Origin: Roseomonas fluvialis
Lineage (GTDB): Bacteria > Pseudomonadota > Alphaproteobacteria > Acetobacterales > Acetobacteraceae
DNA length: 64,000 bases
Direction: 5' to 3'
NCBI RefSeq assembly: GCF_022846615.1
Contig: NZ_AP025637.1
Coordinates: 4,861,001-4,925,000, forward strand
Under the pieces are notes generated by a model that saw nothing but the letters and a program-made list of their open reading frames with translations, had not been told where the DNA came from and searched no databases. Below are positions 26,431 through 33,494 of the stretch, piece by piece (the first letter of the stretch is position 1; every line of letters begins with the position of its first letter). A program made the translations under genes and the position numbers.

Positions 26431-26925
26431 ATGGCAAAGAAGTTTAACAAGGGCTCTGCGCCCTACCTGTTCGATGCCGACACCTCATGGTGCACCGGGG
26501 ACACCAGCGGCGAACTCCAGTCCAAGGGCTTCGGCAGCTGCGTCGGCCTGGTGCTTTGGTGCAGCTCGACCAAGGTCGGCATGGTGGCGCACTTCTCCGG
26601 GTCGCTGGGCGAGCCGACCTATCACCAGAAGGCCCGCGACGACGCCAAGGAGATCCTGCTCGCCATGGTCGCAACGCCCAAGGCGGAATGGGATGCCTGG
26701 GTCTTCGGCGGAACGAGCCTCGCGACCGCATCCACATCGAAAAGCACGCTGGATGCGCTCGACCTCAAGACCAGCACGAAGGGGCAGACGGAGACGCTGA
26801 TCGACCTGGTGCGCGACGAGCTCGGCAAGGATGCGAATTTCGACATCGCCGAACACGTCGCCGGCTACGAAGGTCACTCCGCGGTCAAGCTCGACCTCGC
26901 ATCCGGTGCCGTCACGTTCAGCTGA
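26431..26925 (+). CDS. CheD-like protein, function unknown
   Basis: The 164-residue cytoplasmic protein contains a segment GSCVGLVLWCSSTKVGMVAH (~35-54) that resembles the catalytic core of CheD, a chemoreceptor glutamine deamidase, where a Cys after GS and a following His are essential. The rest shows only loose similarity: a possible FGGTS loop (~91) may match the catalytic Thr region. No other chemotaxis gene occurs in the window, so if the fold is CheD-like the substrate is probably not a chemoreceptor. It follows the globin gene by 20 bp. The match is by eye and tentative; otherwise it is an uncharacterised protein. Confidence 0.6.
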   Translation: MAKKFNKGSAPYLFDADTSWCTGDTSGELQSKGFGSCVGLVLWCSSTKVGMVAHFSGSLGEPTYHQKARDDAKEILLAMVATPKAEWDAWVFGGTSLATASTSKSTLDALDLKTSTKGQTETLIDLVRDELGKDANFDIAEHVAGYEGHSAVKLDLASGAVTFS

Positions 26926-26997
26926 CAGCGGCGGGCGGTTCCCCCCGCCAGCCATTTGCGGCAGGGTCCCGGGAGAATGGCCGAAGGACCCACCCGC

Positions 26998-27186
26998 ATG
27001 ACCGACGACGACGCCCTCGCCAGGGCCGCAGGGCTCGGCGACCCCTGGCGCGGCCGCGCGGCCGAGATCGCCGAGGCTGTTGCCCATGCGCGCCGCCTGG
27101 CCGGCGCCTTTCCCCGCCCCGCCGACGAGACCGCAGAACCGATGCCCGCTTTCGCCGTGCCTCAGCCCAAGGCCGCGCGCGCATGA
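26998..27186 (+). CDS. atzG: AtzG-like small amidase partner
   Basis: This 62-residue acidic, Ala-rich helical protein ends in a basic KAARA tail, and its stop overlaps the amidase start (ATGA). In s-triazine degraders AtzG is a 60-70-residue chaperone-like subunit that forms a stable complex with the amidase AtzE. Size, position and overlap fit that role, and similar small DUF4089-type proteins precede such amidases widely. The start at 26998 was chosen over an ATG at 26977, whose ribosome site would be too close. Assignment rests mainly on context. Confidence 0.65.
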   Translation: MTDDDALARAAGLGDPWRGRAAEIAEAVAHARRLAGAFPRPADETAEPMPAFAVPQPKAARA

Positions 27187-28577
27187 CCGCGCCCGAGGAC
27201 ATGACGCTGGCCGAGGCCTCGGCCGCCATCAAGCGCCGCCGGATTTCGCCGGTCGAATACCTCGATGCGCTGCGCGCGCGCTTCGATGCGTTGGAACCTC
27301 GGCTCAACACCGCCATCCGCCCGCTCTGGGACGAAGCCCGCGTCGAGGCGCAGAAGGCCACCCGGCGCATCGCGCGCTCCGGCCCGCGCTCGGCGATCGA
27401 CGGCCTGCCGGTCGGGCTCAAGGATATCATCGACCTCAAGGGCCACCCGACCACCTGCCATTCGCGCCACCTGCTCGACAACATGAAGCAGGCGGACGCG
27501 GCGGTGGTCGCGCGGCTGCGCGCCGCCGGCGCGGTATTCCCGGCCAAGCTCGCCACGCATGAATTCGCCATCGGCGGGCCGGCCTTCGACCTGCCTTTCC
27601 CGCCGGCCCGCAACCCCTGGAACACGGCGCATCATCCGGGCGGGTCGTCATCCGGTTCGGGCTCGTCGGTCGGCGCCGGCATCCTGCCGGCGGCGCTGGG
27701 CACCGATACCGGCGGGTCGGTGCGCCACCCGGCCAGCCATTGCGGCATCGTCGGCATGAAGGCGACCTACGGGCTTGTGTCGCGTCGCGGCGTGTTTCCG
27801 TTGGCCTTCACGCTGGACCATGTCGGGCCCATGACGCGCGACGTGACGTCCAACGCCATGCTGCTGAACGCCATGGCCGGGCATGACCCAGCCGATCCGG
27901 GCAGTGCCGCCGTGCGCGCGCAGAACTACGCGCGGTCGCTCCGGAAAGGGCTGCGCGGCCTGACCATCGGATATGTCCGCCACTTCCACGAGACCGACCA
28001 GCCCGCGACGGCCGAGGTCGCCGCCGCCCTGGACGCCGCCGCGAAGCTGATGGCGAAATTGGGCGCGAAGGTGAAGACCGTGACGCTGCCGCGCCTCGGG
28101 GATTTCGCTGGCGTGAACCGCGCCATCCTGATGGCGGAATCCGCTGCCATCCATGGACGCTGGCTGCGCGAGGCGCCGGAGGGCTATTCCAACCTCACGC
28201 GCAAGCGCCTCGCCCCCGGCCTGTTCGTGCGTGCCGAGGACTACGTGAACGCGCAGCGCCGCCGACGCGAACTGGTCGCCGCGGTCGAGGCCACGCTGGC
28301 CGACTGCGACGTCCTGCTGACCGCGAGCAGCATGGACCCCGCCTGCCGCATCGACGACCCCGAGGCGGTCGAGATCACCTATCCCCGCCAGGCGCGCACG
28401 CCCTTCAACGTGACCGGCCATCCGGCGCTGACGCTGATGTGCGGGATCTCGCAGGCGGAGGGCCTGCCGCTGTCGCTGCAGCTGGTCGGGCGCTACTTCG
28501 ACGAGGCCACGATCTACCGCGCCGCCGCAGGGTTCGAGGCAGCCGCCCCCTGGAAGGACCGGCGGCCGGCGCTCTAG
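27183..28577 (+). CDS. atzE: amidase-signature hydrolase, AtzE-like
   Basis: The 464-residue enzyme belongs to the amidase signature family with the Ser-cisSer-Lys triad: Lys80 in VGLKD, cis-Ser at ~155 in GGSSSGSGSSVGAG, and the nucleophile Ser179 in DTGGSVR. It hydrolyses an amide or carbamoyl bond. Pairing with an AtzG-like protein points to the AtzE group, which hydrolyses 1-carboxybiuret, but many AtzE-like amidases act on other amides. The barbiturase/biuret hydrolase partners (AtzD, AtzH) are absent. It is coupled by a 4-bp overlap to the upstream gene; a glycosyltransferase gene follows after 22 bp. Confidence 0.85.
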   Translation: MTAPEDMTLAEASAAIKRRRISPVEYLDALRARFDALEPRLNTAIRPLWDEARVEAQKATRRIARSGPRSAIDGLPVGLKDIIDLKGHPTTCHSRHLLDNMKQADAAVVARLRAAGAVFPAKLATHEFAIGGPAFDLPFPPARNPWNTAHHPGGSSSGSGSSVGAGILPAALGTDTGGSVRHPASHCGIVGMKATYGLVSRRGVFPLAFTLDHVGPMTRDVTSNAMLLNAMAGHDPADPGSAAVRAQNYARSLRKGLRGLTIGYVRHFHETDQPATAEVAAALDAAAKLMAKLGAKVKTVTLPRLGDFAGVNRAILMAESAAIHGRWLREAPEGYSNLTRKRLAPGLFVRAEDYVNAQRRRRELVAAVEATLADCDVLLTASSMDPACRIDDPEAVEITYPRQARTPFNVTGHPALTLMCGISQAEGLPLSLQLVGRYFDEATIYRAAAGFEAAAPWKDRRPAL

Positions 28578-28599
28578 GCGCCGCTCGCCGTCATCCGCC

Positions 28600-30165
28600 A
28601 TGAGTCCCGAGGGCAGCCTCATCGTGCCGCCGGCCGCGCGCCGGATGCTGCCGCCCTCGCGCCTGCGCCGCATCCTGCGCGGTGCGGCGGTGCCTGCCGT
28701 GCTGTTCGTGGCGGCGCTGCTGCTGCGCGCCTTCTCCTTCGCCCCGGCGGTGATCGACACCGACGAGGGGCTGTACATGCTGCAGGCCCGCGAATGGCTG
28801 GCCGGCAACTGGCCGCTGGTCGGCGTGTGGGACATGCATCCGGTCGGCGCACCGGCGCTCTTCGCCGCCATCATGTTCGTGCTGGGCGACGACATCTGGG
28901 TGCCGCGCCTGCTCGGGCTGCTGGGCACCTGGGCCACGGCCTGGGGGCTCTATGCCATCGTGCGCTTCGCCACCGCGCCGCCGGCGCTGGGGCTGGCGGC
29001 GGGGCTGCTGTACCTGGCGCATGCGACGCTGCTGGGCGGCCTCGCGACCAATACCGAGGTGCTGTTCACGCCGCTCACCACCTGGTCGATGGCGCTCGGC
29101 CTGCGCGGCGCGCGGCGCGCCATCGAGAACAACGAGGCGCCGCCCTTCGCCAAGGTGGTGGCGATGGGGCTGATGGTCGGCTTCGCGCTGGCGATCAAGC
29201 CGGTGACCTTCTTCGAGGGCTCGCTCGCCTGGCTGCTGCTTGTCGGGCCGGCCTTCTTGCGCGGTCTGCTGCCCTGGCCGCGCGTGGTGCTCTACGCCGT
29301 GGCCTATGCGCTGCTGTGCGCGACGCCGACGCTGGCCTTCGCCGCGGCCTATGCCCTGCGGGGCAACTTCGATGCCTTCCTGGTGGGGTCCTTCCTGGCA
29401 CCGATGCGCTACGCAGGCGCACGGGTCGGGCTGCTCGATGCCGGGCGGTTCACGCTGATCGCGGCGATGATCCTGCTCTGGGCCTTCGTGCTGCTGGTGC
29501 CAGCGCTGTGGCGGCCGCGCGTGCGGCGCGGGCCGGTCGCGCTGCTGCGACGCTTCTGCGTGGTGTGGTTCGCCGCCGCCACCTGCGCGGTGGTGATGCC
29601 GGGGATGTACTTCCAGCACTACTTCCTGATCTGGCTGCCGCCGCTGTCCCTGCTGGCCGCGCTGGGCGCGCGCCGGCTCGCCCGCGCCGCGCGCCCGGGC
29701 CTGGTGGTGGCGTCCTTCGCGCTGATCGTGGGCGGCGTCGCGGTGGATGCCTGGCGGTCGTCCACCGTGCCGCGGCTGTATGGCGCCATCGGCCTGACCG
29801 GCCCCGACCCGGTGCGCGAGGTGGCCGACGCGCTGCGGCGCGAGATCGAACCCGGCGACGCGGTCTGGGTGGTGAACTACCATCCCGCGCTCTATGTCCT
29901 GGCCGAGGCCGGGCTTGCGACGCGCTACGCCTTTCCGGCGCAGCTGGTGGGCCCCTACTGGAGCGTCACCGGCATCGACCCGAACGAGGAAGTGGCGCGC
30001 ATCCTGTCGACCACCCCGCGCGCCATCGTGATCGACCGCGGCTGGTGGCCCAACGTGCGCCCGCGCATCGCCGCCATGATCGAGGAAGCCCTGGCCGAGA
30101 ACTACGACCTGGCCGCCGTGGTCTGGGAGGAACGCGGCCCGGTCGAGGTGTGGCGGCTGCGCTGA
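28600..30165 (+). CDS. GT-C membrane glycosyltransferase (PMT/ArnT-like)
   Basis: The 521-residue protein has a basic N-terminus, about ten to eleven membrane segments and a soluble C-terminal domain of ~130 residues. The first periplasmic loop carries the DTDEGLYMLQAREWL sequence (~52-66), whose acidic pair is the catalytic motif of polyprenyl-phosphate-dependent GT-C enzymes (GT39/GT83 type). These transfer a sugar to lipid A, protein or another periplasmic acceptor. Neighbours give no clue to the acceptor. Start is the ATG 22 bp after the amidase stop. It ends 45 bp before a convergent gene. Confidence 0.82.
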   Translation: MSPEGSLIVPPAARRMLPPSRLRRILRGAAVPAVLFVAALLLRAFSFAPAVIDTDEGLYMLQAREWLAGNWPLVGVWDMHPVGAPALFAAIMFVLGDDIWVPRLLGLLGTWATAWGLYAIVRFATAPPALGLAAGLLYLAHATLLGGLATNTEVLFTPLTTWSMALGLRGARRAIENNEAPPFAKVVAMGLMVGFALAIKPVTFFEGSLAWLLLVGPAFLRGLLPWPRVVLYAVAYALLCATPTLAFAAAYALRGNFDAFLVGSFLAPMRYAGARVGLLDAGRFTLIAAMILLWAFVLLVPALWRPRVRRGPVALLRRFCVVWFAAATCAVVMPGMYFQHYFLIWLPPLSLLAALGARRLARAARPGLVVASFALIVGGVAVDAWRSSTVPRLYGAIGLTGPDPVREVADALRREIEPGDAVWVVNYHPALYVLAEAGLATRYAFPAQLVGPYWSVTGIDPNEEVARILSTTPRAIVIDRGWWPNVRPRIAAMIEEALAENYDLAAVVWEERGPVEVWRLR

Positions 30166-30210
30166 TCCGCGCGCCCGCGGTCGGGCACCGGCCCTTCCAG
30201 GGAACGCCCC

Positions 30211-30807
30211 TCAGCGCACCGCGGTATTGGGCGGATGATCCGCCGAGGCCTCGCCTAGCGAGAGCATCAGCCGGTTCGCCCAATTGAAGAAGGCCGCGGC
30301 CTGGATGACGTCGCTGATCGCCAGGTCGTCCATGCCCGTCGCGCGCAGGCGCTGCACATGCTCCGGCCCGAATCGCATCGGGATGGCGGTGAGCGCGACC
30401 GAGGCCTCGACGATCGCGTTCCAGCGCTCGCCGAGGTCGGCGCCAACACCTTCGGCCAGCATCCGATCGACATCGGCCTCGCGCTTCGCATAGGTCGCGG
30501 CGAAGCGCGCATGCACCGAGGCGCAGTAGATGCAGCCGTTGAAGCGCGACACCGCCACGGCGGCGAGCTCCCGGTCGGCGCGCGGCGCACCCGCCTCGGG
30601 ATTGTAGAAGATGTCCTTGTCGGTGCGCGTGCGGTGCTCGAGCGCATCCGGGTCGCGCGCGAGCAGGCGAAAATACGCCGACTTCGACCGTGCCGCATCG
30701 ACCAGGGCCGCGATGTGGCGTGGCGTGAGCTGGGCTTCGTCCAGCGGCGCCACGAAGGGCACCCAGCCGATCTGCGCGCGGGTGAAGGCGTTGGGCGTGG
30801 CGGACAT
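30211..30807 (-). CDS. alkylhydroperoxidase-domain protein, Avi_7169-like
   Basis: The 198-residue protein is an AhpD/CMD-fold protein with the redox motif CIYCASVHA (CxxCxxxH, ~residue 93), which in AhpD relays electrons to peroxides. The length and the N-terminal extension ending in PFVAPL match the peroxidase-related family named after Avi_7169. In many proteobacteria that family is encoded with a second CMD protein (Avi_7170 type) and a luciferase-like oxygenase (KPN_01858 type). All three are present here in order on the minus strand. It is the third gene, starting 11 bp after the CMD gene's stop. The substrate of this set is not known. Confidence 0.85.
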   Translation of the reverse strand: MSATPNAFTRAQIGWVPFVAPLDEAQLTPRHIAALVDAARSKSAYFRLLARDPDALEHRTRTDKDIFYNPEAGAPRADRELAAVAVSRFNGCIYCASVHARFAATYAKREADVDRMLAEGVGADLGERWNAIVEASVALTAIPMRFGPEHVQRLRATGMDDLAISDVIQAAAFFNWANRLMLSLGEASADHPPNTAVR

Positions 30808-30818
30808 AGGGCGGATCC

Positions 30819-31424
30819 TCAGGGTGTCGCGGCCAGCACGGCCAGGCCGGCGACGACGCGGATCTGGAAGGCCAGGAAGGAGACCAGCTGCGACAGCGTC
30901 ACGATACCGTCCTCGGACCAGCCGGCGGCGCGCAGTGGCGCGAAGCGCTCGGCCGCCGCATCGCGCGGGTGGAACACCAGGTAATGCGCATGGGTGAAGC
31001 CAGACACGAGCTTCGGGCCGATCGCGGCGGCCACGTCCGGCGACAGCGCAAAGGCCGGCGCCGGCGTGTCTTCCACGCTCAGCGGGCCGGGCGGATAGGC
31101 GCCGCGCGGACCCTCGGCGGCGGTCTGCACGATGGCGGCCGACACTGCGCGGGCCAGCGCGTCATCGACGTGGGCGCGCAGCGCGGCGGCGTAATGAAGC
31201 GCGGTCGGCGCCGCGCCGTGCAGCCCCGCGACATAGGCCGCGATGGCGAGGCGTTCGGCAATCGAGACATCCCCCGGCGATGCAGGGGCGAGCAGCGCGT
31301 CGTGGCTCAGCTGCGCATGGATGCGCGCCACGCGGCGCCCGTCGCGCAGCGCATCCATGCGCGACCCGGGCGCGATGCCGGCCAGGCTGTCGATCACGTC
31401 CATCGATGCTGAATCCCCTGTCAT
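30819..31424 (-). CDS. CMD-domain protein, Avi_7170-like
   Basis: The 201-residue, Ala-rich helical protein fits the CMD-domain family named after Avi_7170: a D.ID.LAGI start, an L......L.IA.YVAGLHG block (~65) and a C-terminal RFAPLRAAGWSEDGIVTLSQLVSFLAFQ helix pair. Unlike its neighbour it lacks a CxxC pair, so a redox role of its own is unlikely. It sits between the luciferase-like gene (14 bp upstream) and the peroxidase-related gene, a set conserved across proteobacteria. ATG at 31424 was chosen; ATG at 31403 is the alternative. Confidence 0.75.
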   Translation of the reverse strand: MTGDSASMDVIDSLAGIAPGSRMDALRDGRRVARIHAQLSHDALLAPASPGDVSIAERLAIAAYVAGLHGAAPTALHYAAALRAHVDDALARAVSAAIVQTAAEGPRGAYPPGPLSVEDTPAPAFALSPDVAAAIGPKLVSGFTHAHYLVFHPRDAAAERFAPLRAAGWSEDGIVTLSQLVSFLAFQIRVVAGLAVLAATP

Positions 31425-31438
31425 GGCGGTACCCCGCG

Positions 31439-32455
31439 TCAGGCGGCGCGCGCGGGCTCGGCGGCGGCGCGGCGCCAGCCGAATTCGGGCGCAACCTGCT
31501 GCGCCACCAGTTCGATCGACCGCAGTACGTAGGCATGTGGCGGTTCGACCGAATGCACCTGCACCGCCAGGTCCGTCGCACGGTCCAGGATGCGGTCGGT
31601 CCGCAGCGAGGCGACCACCTCCTCCGGCGTACCGAGGTGCACGTCCTGGCGGCGGATGATCTCCGCCGTGCTGCGCGGCGCGTCGGGCGCGCGGCCCAAC
31701 GAGACCAGCCGGCGATGGAAGCGCTGCAGGCCCGCCTCCGCGAAGCGCATCGCATGCTCGTGCCGGTCGGCGGCGAAGACCGACCGCGAGGCAAGGATGC
31801 GCGGCGCGACACCGTCGGGCAGTGCGCCGAGATAGGCGTCCACCATCGGGTCCTGGATGTCGGCGAGCTTCGCATCCGGCGCCTCGGCCGGGCGCGGCTG
31901 GGTGCGCGACAGCAGCAGCCCCATCCCCAGCCGCCCCGCGATCCGCGCACCCTCCACCGAGAAGGTCGCGTACCACAGCCGCGCGGCGAGTTCGGGACAG
32001 GCCGGATGGACCCGGTCGCCGCCCTCGAGCGGCTGCCCGCGCAGCGCACCCACCAGCGCCTGCAGCTTGTCCGCGAAGACCGCGCGGCGGTCGGCATCGG
32101 TCAGGCCGAAGGCGGCGAAGGCCTGCGGATTGCCGCCCGAGCCCACGCCCAGTTCGAGCCGCCCGCCAGACAGGATATCGAGAACTGCGGCATCCTCCGC
32201 GACGCGGATCGGCAGTTCCATGGGCAGGGTGACGATGCCGGTGCCCAGGCGGATGCGGCTGGTCAGCGCGGCGGCCTGCGCCAGCAGCACGAAGGGTGCG
32301 GGCATGCCGCCCTCATCTGCGTGGAAATGGTGCTGCGCCACCCAGGTGCTGTCGAAGCCCTGGGTCTCGGCATGGCGGATCTGTGCCAGCGCGCAGCGGT
32401 AGCGCTCCGCCACACCGCCCTCGTCCAGCACCCGCGTGAAGAAACCGAGCCGCAT
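31439..32455 (-). CDS. luciferase-like FMN-dependent monooxygenase, KPN_01858 family
   Basis: The 338-residue protein is an LLM-class oxygenase with the TIM-barrel start RLGFFTRVLDEG, a WVAQHHFH motif (~residue 40) that lines the flavin site, and GRLELGVGSGGNPQAFAAFG (~98). It matches the branch found together with Avi_7170- and Avi_7169-type CMD proteins, both encoded just downstream. It is distinct from the NtaA-type enzymes at 17.8-22.1 kb, being shorter and without their long insertions. It should act in the cytosol with reduced flavin. The start ATG at 32455 follows weak GGCGGTGT. The native substrate is unknown. Confidence 0.88.
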   Translation of the reverse strand: MRLGFFTRVLDEGGVAERYRCALAQIRHAETQGFDSTWVAQHHFHADEGGMPAPFVLLAQAAALTSRIRLGTGIVTLPMELPIRVAEDAAVLDILSGGRLELGVGSGGNPQAFAAFGLTDADRRAVFADKLQALVGALRGQPLEGGDRVHPACPELAARLWYATFSVEGARIAGRLGMGLLLSRTQPRPAEAPDAKLADIQDPMVDAYLGALPDGVAPRILASRSVFAADRHEHAMRFAEAGLQRFHRRLVSLGRAPDAPRSTAEIIRRQDVHLGTPEEVVASLRTDRILDRATDLAVQVHSVEPPHAYVLRSIELVAQQVAPEFGWRRAAAEPARAA

Positions 32456-32614
32456 GACACCGCCTGTCCCGTGGCGCCGCGCCATGCGGCGGCCGCGGCG
32501 CAGAATGCACCGACCCGGCCGCCCCGGCCAGACGCGGTGCGGGGCACAGGCCGGCGCCGATACCGGCGGGTCGGAAAGCGCGCTAGGCTGGCGCATCGCA
32601 GGGCGGGGACGGAC

Positions 32615-32953
32615 ATGGCGCTGAAACGCATGGTGCTCGAGATCGGGATGGGCACCGACATACGCGGCACGGACTATACCAAGGCCGCGGTGCGCGCACT
32701 GCGCGACGCGCTGTGGCACAATTCCCTGACCATCGGTGCCGCGGTGAACCAGCCGGTCGATGCCATGCAGGTCGAGGTACTGATCGGCGTGCCGAAGCCC
32801 GACCAGGTGGACCACGCCCAGGTGCTCGCGATCCTGCCGCACGGCAGCGGTAGCGTGACCGTGGTGGAAGGCGGGCTCGAGATCCCGAACGACGAGGGCA
32901 CCGCGACCACCGTCATCGCGAATTGCTGCGCCATCGTGCGCCTCGATCTCTGA
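32615..32953 (+). CDS. Lin0512-family protein (first tandem copy)
   Basis: This 112-residue cytoplasmic protein belongs to the small Lin0512 family of unknown function. It begins MALKRMVLEIGMGTDIRG, contains DYTKAAVRALRDALWHNSL (~residues 22-40) and ends with a hydrophobic beta strand. The pattern of a conserved N-terminal strand with a G..GTD loop and alternating strands suggests a small alpha/beta fold. A paralogue follows after 14 bp, so the two probably form a heteromer or arose by recent tandem duplication. The ATG has a GGGCGGGGAC site. An A/T-poor promoter with CGCTAGGCTG lies 25 bp upstream. Confidence 0.8.
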   Translation: MALKRMVLEIGMGTDIRGTDYTKAAVRALRDALWHNSLTIGAAVNQPVDAMQVEVLIGVPKPDQVDHAQVLAILPHGSGSVTVVEGGLEIPNDEGTATTVIANCCAIVRLDL

Positions 32954-32967
32954 CGGGAGCGCGGGAC

Positions 32968-33309
32968 ATGGCGCTGAAGCGCATCATCCTCGAGATGGGC
33001 ACGGGCAACGACCTGCATGGCGGCGACTACACCAAGGCCGCGCTGCGCGCGGTGCAGGACGCGCTGCACCATTCCTCGCTGGCGTTCATCCCCACGCTCG
33101 GCCTCGATATCCGCGCCATGCAGGTGGAGGTCACGATCGGCGTGCAGCGCCCCGACCTGGTGGACATCGAAGCGGTGCGCCGGTCGCTGCCCTATGGCGT
33201 GATCACGGCGCGGGCGGTGAAGGGCGGGCTCGACGTGCCGGCGGAAGGCGCGCACGACCTCGCGGTGATCGCCGCCGCAGCGATCGCGGTGCGCTTCGAC
33301 CTGCCCTGA
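32968..33309 (+). CDS. Lin0512-family protein (second tandem copy)
   Basis: This 113-residue paralogue of the preceding protein shares the MALKR start, the DYTKAAL.A..DALHHSSL block and the IGV..PD.VD strand, with about half of positions identical. Its C-terminal third differs (AEGAHDLAVIAAAAIAVRFDLP). The 14-bp gap and a GGGAG site indicate one transcript. Keeping two diverged copies side by side argues for distinct subunits rather than dosage. No function is known for the family. A hairpin-rich stretch follows. Confidence 0.8.
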   Translation: MALKRIILEMGTGNDLHGGDYTKAALRAVQDALHHSSLAFIPTLGLDIRAMQVEVTIGVQRPDLVDIEAVRRSLPYGVITARAVKGGLDVPAEGAHDLAVIAAAAIAVRFDLP

Positions 33310-33313
33310 CGTG

Positions 33314-33430
33314 TCGTGCCAACGGCACGAGGCTCCGACTCGTGCCGAGCGCCCGAATGGGCGTCACGCCAGAGGCGTGCATGCGCACGACGCCGGCGGT
33401 CCGGCGAAAGCCAAGGAAACCGGAGGTTTC
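33314..33430. other. cluster of inverted repeats after the Lin0512 pair
   Basis: GGCACGA (33324-33330) can pair with TCGTGCC on its left (33314-33320) or on its right (33340-33346), giving two mutually exclusive hairpins. Further on, GGCGT-C-ACGCC and a 7-bp stem GGAAACC-GGA-GGTTTCC occur. None is followed by a T tract. It probably forms the 3' ends of the convergent Lin0512 and L,D-transpeptidase transcripts. Confidence 0.6.
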
Positions 33431-33494
33431 CGCGCCCGGCATCTGCGGGTCGGAAAAAGCTGATGCCAGCGATCGATGACATCGGCCGTTGGTA

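Noticed and set aside
26956-26997. Earlier starts for the AtzG-like protein
   Set aside because: The ATG at 26977 has its ribosome site too close (one base spacing), and the ATG at 26956 lies in non-coding-looking sequence; the 26998 start gives the usual length.
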